A stretch of 64,000 bases of DNA from Cytophagaceae bacterium (lineage in GTDB: Bacteria; Bacteroidota; Bacteroidia; Cytophagales; Cytophagaceae). This document shows positions 1-7,750 of the stretch, piece by piece. The DNA is taken from positions 1-64,000 of the forward strand of contig JAGKWN010000009.1 of assembly GCA_021151805.1 (NCBI GenBank), given 5' to 3'. The notes under the pieces were generated by a model, which was given only the letters and a program-made list of their open reading frames with translations, was not told the DNA's origin and did no database searches. Made by a program: the position numbers and the translations under genes. Each line of letters opens with the position of its first letter. The first letter of the stretch is position 1.

Positions 1-117
1 CTATATATGTATTGAATGAATTTAAGATTTGTTACAGATGTATTATATGTTAATACGAAAATCATTTTATTCCTATGCGTAAATAATTAGTTTCAGGAAT
101 TGTTTTAAATGTAAAGT

Positions 118-1914
118 ATGAAAAAGGTAGTTTTATTTAGTGTTTTAATTTTGTCATTGTGCTCGACAATTTTTGTTGTTACAGCAAATTTTAAGCAAAT
201 CACTTCAGGATTTGATGTTCCGGAAGATGGAAAAGGAGGTTATGTAAATATTTCTTACAGCTCATTGTTTTCCGTAGATCATGTTAGTTTTGATAATAAT
301 GAGTTGACAATTTTATCGAAAACACAGCGCTGCGGTATGATTGCAATGGGCACCGTGGCTCAGGTAGGTTCTGGGAATAAATATTCTCCGGTCGTTAAAG
401 TGAATAAGTTTAATCTTGCTGATATGACTTCTTTCTCCGAAAGTTATCCTATAAATCTAGCTGACATGATTGATAAGCATGCGCCTTATTCTATCATGGA
501 TGCTGTTAAATTAGGAGATGTTATCGGAACGAATGAAACTGATCCAAGATTAGAAACCATACAAGATAAATATCCTAAGGCTTTTCAGGTTCAGTATGGA
601 GAAGTTTCTGTGGACTCTCGAGGAATGTTTGTTACATATGGTTTTGGTTCATATGCATTAACAGCTTTTTCGGAATCCAGAAGAATCGATTGGGTGCCGG
701 GTCTGTTAGCAAATTATTATGCGAATGATGTACTAACTACAGAGAGAGTTGATTTTGGTGGAGATGAATATAAATTATTGCCTTGGGGAATTGATTTTTA
801 TAATGCAAAGAGGAAGACCATAACATTACCTGTAGGGTGTAACAGAAAAGATTTAAAGAATCAGTTCTATAAGGAAATTGCTTATGTAACACATGGGATG
901 GATGGGAAAATTGTCAATCAAACAATTGTTAAGTTTGACTTTACGAAAGATCATGAATTTATTGATCTGGTTGAGAATGTTGAAACAGGAGAAAAACAAC
1001 TGGTAGCCATTCTGGGAAACCGAATGTATATGGGTAAACAGAATGATCCGGAACCAAATAAATTTACATTGTTGGTATTGAATCCGGATGGGTCTCAGAA
1101 GTTGTTAAAAAACTTCCAGCATGGACTTAAAGGAACAGAATTTATGCCTGTATGTGTTTTTTTAAATGGAGATGTTACGTATGTATTATCAAGAAATAAA
1201 CTGACATCAACATTGGAAACATTTGTGTTTGATGCTGCAGGAGAATTGTCCATTCAAAAAAGTCCATATGCAGATTTAATGGCAATGACATATGGCAATA
1301 AGGCTGCGGCGATGGGCTTTACAGCAGGTTCTCAAAAATATAAACCATTGGGCTTATATAAACTTGCTTCAGGTAATATGTTAATAGTCGCAGATGATGT
1401 ACATATGGAGTCTGTTCCGAATCCGGATTTTGTTGCAGGATCTACTACTACAAGCTCAACAATCAGTGTGCCGAGATATAAAAACCTGGTGGGGTTTGAA
1501 TATACTGTAACGGGAGAGTGTAAAGGACAATATGTTATTGATAAAGGTTATAATAATGTTACCATTCCAACACCAATAGAAAAAATTATTATTAAAGAGA
1601 ATCGTCTTATTCTGCTAAGTGTTGACAAACGATTGGATATAAAAAATCCTGCTATTACACGAAGAGCCTTGGTTCAAAATAAGCAATTTATTTTGAATGG
1701 ATGCAACGAAGCATGCAAACCGGCAATCTTTGATTTTGACACAAAAGCAAAAACAGCTGCAGTTTCAAAAATACTTGATCCATCATTTGTAACATTATAT
1801 GGAACGGGTTCTTTTGTACTATTAAATAATGAATCGGGAGTTGCTTATTATGGTATTAAATCCAGTATTCCCGCAACTCAGGTTGAATATCTGGTAGATG
1901 TTATCAGCTTTTAA
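118..1914 (+). CDS. Secreted protein of unknown function (598 aa)
   Basis: I do not recognise this family. The first 24 residues form a signal peptide or single membrane anchor (MKKVV, then a hydrophobic stretch ending near VVTANF), so the product is probably exported. The remainder is rich in beta-forming residues with many short Asp/Gly/Asn turns and repeated phrases such as LLVLNPDG and VAILGNRMYMG, suggestive of a propeller-like or other all-beta fold; that fold is inference. No catalytic motif and no type IX C-terminal sorting signature is visible, and the C-terminus (residues 560-598) shows no beta-barrel signature either. A strong hairpin terminator follows 25 bp after the stop, so it is the end of its own transcript. 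The gene is intact; the start is the first ATG in frame with a signal sequence. Confidence 0.75.
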   Translation: MKKVVLFSVLILSLCSTIFVVTANFKQITSGFDVPEDGKGGYVNISYSSLFSVDHVSFDNNELTILSKTQRCGMIAMGTVAQVGSGNKYSPVVKVNKFNLADMTSFSESYPINLADMIDKHAPYSIMDAVKLGDVIGTNETDPRLETIQDKYPKAFQVQYGEVSVDSRGMFVTYGFGSYALTAFSESRRIDWVPGLLANYYANDVLTTERVDFGGDEYKLLPWGIDFYNAKRKTITLPVGCNRKDLKNQFYKEIAYVTHGMDGKIVNQTIVKFDFTKDHEFIDLVENVETGEKQLVAILGNRMYMGKQNDPEPNKFTLLVLNPDGSQKLLKNFQHGLKGTEFMPVCVFLNGDVTYVLSRNKLTSTLETFVFDAAGELSIQKSPYADLMAMTYGNKAAAMGFTAGSQKYKPLGLYKLASGNMLIVADDVHMESVPNPDFVAGSTTTSSTISVPRYKNLVGFEYTVTGECKGQYVIDKGYNNVTIPTPIEKIIIKENRLILLSVDKRLDIKNPAITRRALVQNKQFILNGCNEACKPAIFDFDTKAKTAAVSKILDPSFVTLYGTGSFVLLNNESGVAYYGIKSSIPATQVEYLVDVISF

Positions 1915-1938
1915 TTAGCTCTGTCTTTTAGATCTATT

Positions 1939-1969
1939 AAAGTCCTGCTGAATATCGCAGGACTTTTTT
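1939..1969 (+). terminator. Rho-independent terminator
   Basis: A 10-bp stem (AAAGTCCTGC with GCAGGACTTT) around an 8-base loop is followed by a run of T. It lies directly after the 598-aa protein gene. Confidence 0.85.
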
Positions 1970-2086
1970 ATGTCTATAACTTCGATATATAACATAATAT
2001 TCTTTTGAATATTTTTTGATAAGTGGCTGTATCTTTTTCTGTCTCTTGTATTATGCTATAAAGTTTTCACAAAAACATATATAGCC

Positions 2087-2899
2087 ATGAAAAAGCCTAT
2101 TTTGACATTCGCATTAATGAGCATTGCTACAGGAATGACCTTTGCCCAGGATGGATATAATGAATTATCTGTTCGTCCGGTTCATACCTCAGATATTATG
2201 TATCAGAAAACTGTTGTACGTGCACTGGATCTAAGGGAAAAACAGAACGCACCTATATTTTCACGGAACAGAGAAATAACAGCCTTGCTGATCAATGGCG
2301 TTGATAATGGCTTAATTAAAGCCTATACAAATGATTCGCTGGTATCGCAATTGACTTCTGTTGAATTTTCAAAGAAGCTTGCTTCTCCTAATGCTCTTGA
2401 TGTTTCGGAGGATACCATTGATAGTTATTTAGAATACGGGGCAGAGTGGAGATCAATTGTTGAAAGCATGAAGAGTGAAAGATATACTGCACGTGATCTT
2501 TATCAGTTAGAGTTTAAAGAAAATGTCCTGTTTGATAAGCAGCGTTCAAAAATGTATTATGATATACAAACGATTACTGTTTATATACCTGCAGACCATC
2601 CCATGAATAAGAAAGGGATACAAATCCCTGTAGCAAGCTTTAGCTATAAGGAAGTTTCAGAAAAATTATTTAAGGATAATCCTAAAGCAATCTGGTATAA
2701 TACCGAAAATGATCAGTCAAATAAAAACCTCGCGGATGCATTTGATTTACGTTTATTCAGTTCTTATATCATAAAAGTTTCCAATGCGAATGATAAATAT
2801 TTAACTGATCTGTATGCAGATCCAAACATAGCCGTGATGGCTTCTTCCTGGGCGGCCTCAGCACTTATGGAATATGAACACCATTTGTGGGAGTATTAA
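2087..2899 (+). CDS. GldN-family gliding motility / type IX secretion protein (orphan paralogue)
   Basis: The protein resembles GldN, the periplasmic component that with GldK forms the ring of the type IX secretion system. Features seen: a signal peptide (about residues 1-20, ending TFAQ), an N-terminal segment with VHTSDIMYQKTVVRALDLREKQN, which matches the GldN pattern of a D-x-M-x-x-K-T-V/W-R-x-x-D-L-R-E-K core, and a central ENVLFDKQRSKM motif (about residues 145-156) matching the GldN motif around FDKQRS. The length of 270 aa is close to family size. It stands alone: no gldK, gldL or gldM is adjacent, and the neighbours are unrelated, so it is probably a second copy rather than the main gldN. 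Whether it assembles with the secretion machine or has a separate role cannot be read from sequence. Confidence 0.8.
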   Translation: MKKPILTFALMSIATGMTFAQDGYNELSVRPVHTSDIMYQKTVVRALDLREKQNAPIFSRNREITALLINGVDNGLIKAYTNDSLVSQLTSVEFSKKLASPNALDVSEDTIDSYLEYGAEWRSIVESMKSERYTARDLYQLEFKENVLFDKQRSKMYYDIQTITVYIPADHPMNKKGIQIPVASFSYKEVSEKLFKDNPKAIWYNTENDQSNKNLADAFDLRLFSSYIIKVSNANDKYLTDLYADPNIAVMASSWAASALMEYEHHLWEY

Positions 2900-2946
2900 T
2901 TTGAACAGTGTCTTCTGATTGATTAGCGAACTGAACGTTTGTAAAA

Positions 2947-3141
2947 TTAATTCCGGGATTTTGAGGCTTTCAAAGAAGAGTAAAGCGAAACACAAAAAGG
3001 GGTAATATAGGTTAGTATAATTCGTAATACATTTCTTCCGGTAAAGTTTTTATCGAGGAGTACATCGTAACTATTAATAATGTTTAGAATAGTACCAACG
3101 ATTATCGCTACCAATATTGCTCTTTTTATATGTGTCTTCAT
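2947..3141 (-). CDS. Small NrtS-like membrane protein (64 aa)
   Basis: A 64-residue protein with two hydrophobic helices (about residues 8-24 and 38-56). The phrases VAIIVGTILNIIN and LTYITPFCVSLYSS match the conserved pattern of the small NrtS family (VGTxLNxIN and LTYxxPYCVSxY), described in cyanobacteria and marine bacteria as a nitrate/nitrite transporter made of small two-helix subunits. That is family knowledge; nothing nearby concerns nitrate, so substrate is uncertain here. It converges on the GldN-like gene and a TAnnTTTG promoter match lies about 57 bp upstream of the start. Small size makes the call tentative, but the fit of both motifs and a clean signal of two membrane helices argue it is a real gene. 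Confidence 0.7.
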   Translation of the reverse strand: MKTHIKRAILVAIIVGTILNIINSYDVLLDKNFTGRNVLRIILTYITPFCVSLYSSLKASKSRN

Positions 3142-3197
3142 ATAGGTTTTAGATCATCCGGATTAATGTAACGAATTTACCCAACTACATTGTAACA

Positions 3198-3205
3198 CAA
3201 ATTTA
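3198..3205 (-). promoter_or_regulatory. Candidate -7 element for the NrtS-like gene
   Basis: The minus strand reads TAAATTTG, a full match to the Bacteroidota consensus TAnnTTTG, placed to give a leader of about 50 nt. No clear -33 TTG is at the expected spacing, so this is moderate evidence only. Confidence 0.35.
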
Positions 3206-3250
3206 AATAGCTCGTTTAAATGAGAAACTTTTAAAACAAACAGGATATTT

Positions 3251-3583
3251 ATGGGAAAATTTGTAATTACGAAAAGAGCCGATGGAGAATTTCAGTTTAG
3301 CTTAAAGGCTGGTAACGGACAGGAGATATTGGCCAGTGAAGGTTATAAAACGAAGGATGCCTGTGAAAATGGTATAGCTTCTGTAAAACGTAATTCTCAG
3401 GATGAATCAAAATTTGATTTGAAAAAATCAAAAAACGATAAGTTTTACTTTAATCTGAAAGCTACTAACGGCCAAATCATTGGTACTAGTGAAATGTATG
3501 AAACAGAAGCTGCCTGTAAAAACGGAATAGAATCTGTAAAGAAAAATGCTCCAGATGCTTTGATAGAGGATAAATCGAATTGA
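3251..3583 (+). CDS. YegP-like protein with two DUF1508 repeats
   Basis: A 110-residue cytoplasmic protein made of two tandem copies of the DUF1508 (UPF0339, YegP) unit: residues about 2-49 and 53-101. Each copy has the family core: F-x-x-x-L-K-A-x-N-G-Q-x-I, then S-E-x-Y-x-T-x-x-A-C-x-N-G-I-x-S-V-K. The two units are clearly homologous to each other. The function of the family is not established; the E. coli member is a small dimeric protein. The gene is monocistronic: it faces a bidirectional terminator shared with the convergent OmpA gene. The start ATG at 3251 begins MGKFVITK, directly at the first repeat. Confidence 0.9.
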   Translation: MGKFVITKRADGEFQFSLKAGNGQEILASEGYKTKDACENGIASVKRNSQDESKFDLKKSKNDKFYFNLKATNGQIIGTSEMYETEAACKNGIESVKKNAPDALIEDKSN

Positions 3584-3608
3584 TTACGTATCTAAAATAA
3601 ATTTTAAA

Positions 3609-3644
3609 AGGCGATTGTCTGATTTCAGACAATCGCCTTTTTTT
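3609..3644. terminator. Bidirectional terminator
   Basis: A perfect 14-bp stem (AGGCGATTGTCTGA and its complement) with a 2-base loop and T-run on the plus strand; the A-run at the left side serves the minus strand. It lies between the convergent YegP-like gene and the OmpA/PD40 gene. Confidence 0.9.
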
Positions 3645-5787
3645 ACTTATTACTAATTAAAAATTCAGTTCTTCTGTTAATGCTTCTTCCTATTTCGTTT
3701 CCGGAACCATCCGGATTTTCATTAGAAGTGATCGGTTTGGTTTCACCATATCCCTTGGCCTGAATTCTATTTGCGGCAATTCCTTTTGAGATCAAATAAG
3801 CCATTACTTTATCGGCCCTTTGTTGAGATAAATTCTGGTTGTATTTATGCGTACCTACATCATCGGTATGTGAACTTACAATAATCTTATCATTCGGATG
3901 AGATTTTAAGAATGGAATCAAAATATCATCTAAGGCTTTTTTTGCTTCCTCTGTAAGGTCTGTTGCATTTGATTCGTATTGAATATCTTTTAGTACAAAT
4001 GCTGCGCCTTCAACTGGTTTTTCGATAATAGGAACTTCCTTTACAATTGCTTCAACAGGCGTAAGTTGCAGCGTTTTCTTGATTACAGGGCTCGAACACA
4101 TTTCTTTTGTTTCAACAAATAAGGTGTCAATTACATATGCCGGTTTCTGAATAAAGATTGCGTACTTTGTATTCTGAGATAAGGATAAATTGTAAGAACA
4201 AGCGGTTAAACGGAATGTATCAAGCACGCTGGTTTTATTTTTCAAATTTGTTTTCTGAATGTTTAAAAGCTCACCTGCACATTGCCCGGAAGGATTTAAA
4301 ACACTTACATCCAGGTTGCATATAAATGGAGGAGGAGGGATGATTTCAAGTGAATAGATATCATCACAACACGTTTCATGGAAGAAAGGTGTGCCGCCTG
4401 GTCTGTTCGATACAAGGAATCCCTTTTTACCATTATCAGATAATGTAAAACTTAATTCGTCCTGAGGTGAATTGATCGGGAATGATAAATTCTCCGGACG
4501 TAAAAACTTTTTACCATCTTTTTCAATTTTGTAAATATCAAGTCCGCCTGCATTGGTCAAACCATTGGAGCTATAGTAGAATGTTTGGGTCGGAACGTGG
4601 AAGTAAGGTGTACAATCCGTTTCAGATGTATTGGCAGGAGAGAAGTTGATGGGCTTGTTCCAGGTTTTTTTACTTTCATTATAAGACGTATACCAAATAT
4701 CCAAACCTCCTTTTCCATCTGGCCTGTCTGAAACAAAGTATAAATATTCCGTTTGATTCACCTTCGGTTTATATGCAGGTTTGTTGTTTCCTGTTTTACG
4801 CGGAGGCATATTTTTATTAGCAGGAGCAGTAGTAGTTTCTGTTGCCGGAGCAGTAGCAGTATCAATAACAATGGTAGGTTGAGTACTTGTATAACCAGGC
4901 AAATTTATTGGGTCTGGAAGTTTACTTGGGTGAGACCATTTGCCGGAAACTTTTTCAGAATAATATAGCTCGCAGGTAACTTTGCCGTTGTGGTTTTTGG
5001 TGCATTTGGTAAAATAAAATCTTTGCGAGTAAGGTGAATAAACAAAGTTTCCCATATCAACATTCGGATCGTTTATGTCTTCTAATATTCCTTGTTCTAC
5101 CCATTCGTTTTTAACCTTTTTGGCTTCATAGATCTGACGCACCGGTTGTTTCTGATAATGCTCATCACGGGTATCATAATATTCAACAGAGTCAATACGA
5201 AGTGAACCAAATGCAAGCGTCATACTGTCCATTATAACAGGAGAGAATTCAGTATGCGGGTGATTTACAGAGTTGCCGACATTTTTGATAATCACATTTT
5301 GTGGGAAATCGCGGTAAACCATTCCACTGTCACAACCGGCAATATCTTTCGCCAATGCAGATTTGAATGATTTATCGCCAATAGATGAAGACAGTTTTCT
5401 GAATTCTACAAAAGCAACTTTTGCTTCTTCATATCTTCCGCACATTTTTAGCATGAGTGCCTGATAATATAAAGCAATAGGATATTCATTCGGGGATGTC
5501 TTATAAACCTTTGAATAGGTTGATTCTGCCGATTTATAGTTTCTTGAAAAACGATACATTTCAGCAACCTGAAAAAGCGCTTTGATATCGCTTGAATCAT
5601 TTTTAACTACTTCTTCATAATAAAATAGTGCGGTATAAATATCTCCTGTTTCCTGCGCTGTTTTGGCACGCGCTTTCATTTTTGATAAGCTTAGATTTTT
5701 ATCTATGCCCTCATCTGCCGTTTGTGCAAAAAGAGATATTGAAAATATGGAAAGAATAAAAACAATACTGAATGATAAATATTTCAT
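3643..5787 (-). CDS. OmpA/PD40 family outer-membrane-associated protein with TPR region
   Basis: An envelope protein of the type encoded next to PorP/SprF genes and thought to tie type IX secretion or gliding machinery to peptidoglycan. Order of parts from the chosen start: signal peptide (MKYLSFSIVF...SLFAQ, about 22 residues), helical TPR-like repeats (about 25-150), PD40/WD40-like beta-propeller blades (about 170-500, with phrases such as FVSDRPDGKGGLDIWY and YYSSNGLTNAGGLDIY), a small beta domain, and a C-terminal OmpA domain (last 110 residues, with SHTDDVGTHKYNQNLSQQRA and AKGYGETKP). An in-frame ATG at 5838 would add 17 residues before the signal peptide and overlap the upstream stop, so 5787 is preferred. 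It follows the PorP/SprF gene with about 37 bp spacing in one operon. Confidence 0.9.
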   Translation of the reverse strand: MKYLSFSIVFILSIFSISLFAQTADEGIDKNLSLSKMKARAKTAQETGDIYTALFYYEEVVKNDSSDIKALFQVAEMYRFSRNYKSAESTYSKVYKTSPNEYPIALYYQALMLKMCGRYEEAKVAFVEFRKLSSSIGDKSFKSALAKDIAGCDSGMVYRDFPQNVIIKNVGNSVNHPHTEFSPVIMDSMTLAFGSLRIDSVEYYDTRDEHYQKQPVRQIYEAKKVKNEWVEQGILEDINDPNVDMGNFVYSPYSQRFYFTKCTKNHNGKVTCELYYSEKVSGKWSHPSKLPDPINLPGYTSTQPTIVIDTATAPATETTTAPANKNMPPRKTGNNKPAYKPKVNQTEYLYFVSDRPDGKGGLDIWYTSYNESKKTWNKPINFSPANTSETDCTPYFHVPTQTFYYSSNGLTNAGGLDIYKIEKDGKKFLRPENLSFPINSPQDELSFTLSDNGKKGFLVSNRPGGTPFFHETCCDDIYSLEIIPPPPFICNLDVSVLNPSGQCAGELLNIQKTNLKNKTSVLDTFRLTACSYNLSLSQNTKYAIFIQKPAYVIDTLFVETKEMCSSPVIKKTLQLTPVEAIVKEVPIIEKPVEGAAFVLKDIQYESNATDLTEEAKKALDDILIPFLKSHPNDKIIVSSHTDDVGTHKYNQNLSQQRADKVMAYLISKGIAANRIQAKGYGETKPITSNENPDGSGNEIGRSINRRTEFLISNK

Positions 5788-5824
5788 AGAGTGTATTGAA
5801 GTAAAAGATTGTTTAAGGAAATAT

Positions 5825-6826
5825 TTAATATCTATCACAAGGTAAAGTAACTTTATTAGATGCTCTTGAAGGAGTAGTATAGGTAAGCGATACTTCCCAG
5901 GCAGTTTTATTGCGCGTATTATCGCTTAATGTAGACATGTTGAAATCCCAGCTTATTCCGAAAGCAAAGCGATTATAATTTACACCTGCTACTACAATAA
6001 CTGCGTCTGAATTAACTGTGCTACCTCTGTATCCTGCACCGGCTAATAGTCCCAGGTTTTCTGTCATTTTACGACTAGCATTAATACCAGTAAGGAAATC
6101 TGTGGCAGTTGCAGAGTTCATGTATAAAATATGTGGAATCAACGATAGTTTTGGTGTCATGAAATAAACTGCGGAAGCATTGAATACATGTCTGAATGGT
6201 ACGGCTTTCGTTGCACTGCCATAGCCTTCCATAGGCCTGTTGATATTGAACAACGCATATCCGCCAGCAAGCTTTACTTTTCCAAATAAGTGTGACCAGC
6301 CTACTCCGGCATTTACATTTAAATAACTCCAGTTATTTTTTAATGTGCCTTCCGTTGAATTTGCTGTAGGGTCATAAGCTCCCAATTGATAATTCCATTG
6401 AGCAGGGAAAGTCTGATCATTTGTATTGATGTTTCGCATTACAACTCCGGTCTGAACACCAAAACGCAACAAATGTCCTCGGTAGTTTTTTTGATAACTT
6501 CCGGATATAAGAATTTTATTGGTGTGTAGAAAATAGGAACTCACCTGGTCATTGATAATGATTGCACCAAGTCCAAATTCATTTGGTCTTCTCAGGAATT
6601 TTTTTTCGACCGAAACCATGTTTGTTTTCATGGCAGGGGAGATTTGTGCCCACTGTGTTCGTGAGTTGGCACATGCTTTAATGTCTCCATCGAAATTACC
6701 TGTATACGCAGGATTCAGTGAAAGATTCGATGTGTAATATTGAGTCAGATGTATATCTTGTGCAATACAATCTATTTTAACGGCCGCTAAAACAGCCACG
6801 AACAAAATGGTGTATATTATTTTCAT
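5825..6826 (-). CDS. PorP/SprF family type IX secretion membrane protein
   Basis: A 333-residue outer-membrane beta-barrel of the PorP/SprF family, which in Bacteroidota works with the type IX secretion system; SprF-like members are needed for secretion of particular giant adhesins such as SprB. Seen: a signal peptide ending near CIAQ, followed at once by the hallmark DIHLTQYYTSNLSLNPAYTGNF (family pattern of QF/QY-x-x-x-x-x-LNPAxTG), then alternating amphipathic strands throughout. It sits between a secreted metalloprotease gene (22 bp upstream) and an OmpA/PD40 gene (downstream), all leftward, and close to a divergent giant PKD protein with a type IX sorting domain. That context suggests PorP helps export or anchor that partner; this is inference. 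Confidence 0.92.
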   Translation of the reverse strand: MKIIYTILFVAVLAAVKIDCIAQDIHLTQYYTSNLSLNPAYTGNFDGDIKACANSRTQWAQISPAMKTNMVSVEKKFLRRPNEFGLGAIIINDQVSSYFLHTNKILISGSYQKNYRGHLLRFGVQTGVVMRNINTNDQTFPAQWNYQLGAYDPTANSTEGTLKNNWSYLNVNAGVGWSHLFGKVKLAGGYALFNINRPMEGYGSATKAVPFRHVFNASAVYFMTPKLSLIPHILYMNSATATDFLTGINASRKMTENLGLLAGAGYRGSTVNSDAVIVVAGVNYNRFAFGISWDFNMSTLSDNTRNKTAWEVSLTYTTPSRASNKVTLPCDRY

Positions 6827-6848
6827 CTTCTAATTAAAAAAACTATGC

Positions 6849-7661
6849 TTACCATGTTCCCAAATGGGAGTTATAATAATTGGCCATGTAGTTGTATTGT
6901 TCATGAGTAAATTTTAAACAAACGCATGAGGTGTAATAACTCATTACATTAGAAACATCCGGATAATATAAGTCTCCGTTTGCATCTTTTACATTGCTTA
7001 TATATACACAGCTTGTTTCATCGATATATTCAGATGTTTTTTTTGCCGGGTCATAAGGGTCGGCAGGGGTATCACAAAAACCATCTCCTGCAGTTTTACA
7101 ATTGCTTCCATTTGCTAATTCAGGAACACTCTTTTCAAACGTGTGGCTTAATCCAAAGAAATGTCCCAATTCATGGGCGATTGTTGATGCATCTGCACAA
7201 TTTTTTTTGATTACGACATTGCCGTATCCTGCAATGCCTCCTAAGCTTGCATAGCCACAGGTTTTTTTCTCAATTTTATCCGGTTCTTTAATAAAAAACA
7301 TATTAATCCGGTTGGTCAGACGGAACATTGGAGTCAATTCCTGTTCTCTCTTATCAATTGGGTGATCATGCGCAAGATAACTGTATTGGTAGTTATCGAT
7401 GTATTTAAACTCACAAACAGTAAAGGATGCTTCAATAGGTTTAAAAATCTGGTTTATATTAGCCATGACAGCATTTATATAGCTTTCGCTAATACCTATA
7501 CTATTTGAATCTTTAACAATATGTACAACAACAAGAAATTGCTTATTGATTTTTGTCAGCGGTTTAATGGAATCTTCTAGTACAGAAGCTTTAGCTGTTG
7601 ATATATGAATAAATATCAAAAATAGCATTAAACCTATATTGAGGAGAAAATATTTTTTCAA
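6849..7661 (-). CDS. Secreted M43-type (pappalysin-like) zinc metalloprotease
   Basis: A 270-residue exported protein with a signal peptide (about residues 1-25). The zinc site HELGHFFGLSH lies at residues 163-173 and fits HExxHxxGxxH, with Glu164 as general base and His163, His167 and His173 as ligands. A Met-turn follows in SNVMSYYTS (Met240). These fit metzincins of the pappalysin (M43) family, which hydrolyse peptides outside the cell. Many cysteines (residues 83, 135, 155, 188, 196, 218, 246 and 248) suggest disulfide bonds. There is no C-terminal sorting domain, unlike many secreted proteases of this phylum, so it may stay periplasmic or leave by another route. It is the first gene of an operon with PorP/SprF and OmpA/PD40. 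Confidence 0.88.
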   Translation of the reverse strand: MKKYFLLNIGLMLFLIFIHISTAKASVLEDSIKPLTKINKQFLVVVHIVKDSNSIGISESYINAVMANINQIFKPIEASFTVCEFKYIDNYQYSYLAHDHPIDKREQELTPMFRLTNRINMFFIKEPDKIEKKTCGYASLGGIAGYGNVVIKKNCADASTIAHELGHFFGLSHTFEKSVPELANGSNCKTAGDGFCDTPADPYDPAKKTSEYIDETSCVYISNVKDANGDLYYPDVSNVMSYYTSCVCLKFTHEQYNYMANYYNSHLGTW

Positions 7662-7676
7662 AATATAATTTTTTTA

Positions 7677-7710
7677 TTTGTGGTAAATCTTTTTAATTTC
7701 TGTAGGTTTG
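7677..7710 (+). promoter_or_regulatory. Promoter of the PKD-repeat gene (TTTG / TAnnTTTG)
   Basis: TAGGTTTG at 7703-7710 is a full match to the Bacteroidota -7 element, with TTTG at 7677-7680 as the -33 element 22 bases away. Transcription would begin near 7717, only about 7 nt before the first ATG (7724) but about 34 nt before the second ATG (7751). This favours 7751 as the translation start. Confidence 0.65.
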
Positions 7711-7750
7711 TGTAATATTTTGAATGCAAAGTAATATTACTTTTTATAAA

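Noticed and set aside
4753..4968. Plus-strand open frame of 71 codons
   Set aside because: It lies inside the OmpA/PD40 gene in the opposite frame and has no recognisable domain.
5788..5838. Extended N-terminus for the OmpA/PD40 protein
   Set aside because: It would put 17 residues before a normal signal peptide and overlap the upstream stop; the internal ATG at 5787 is better.
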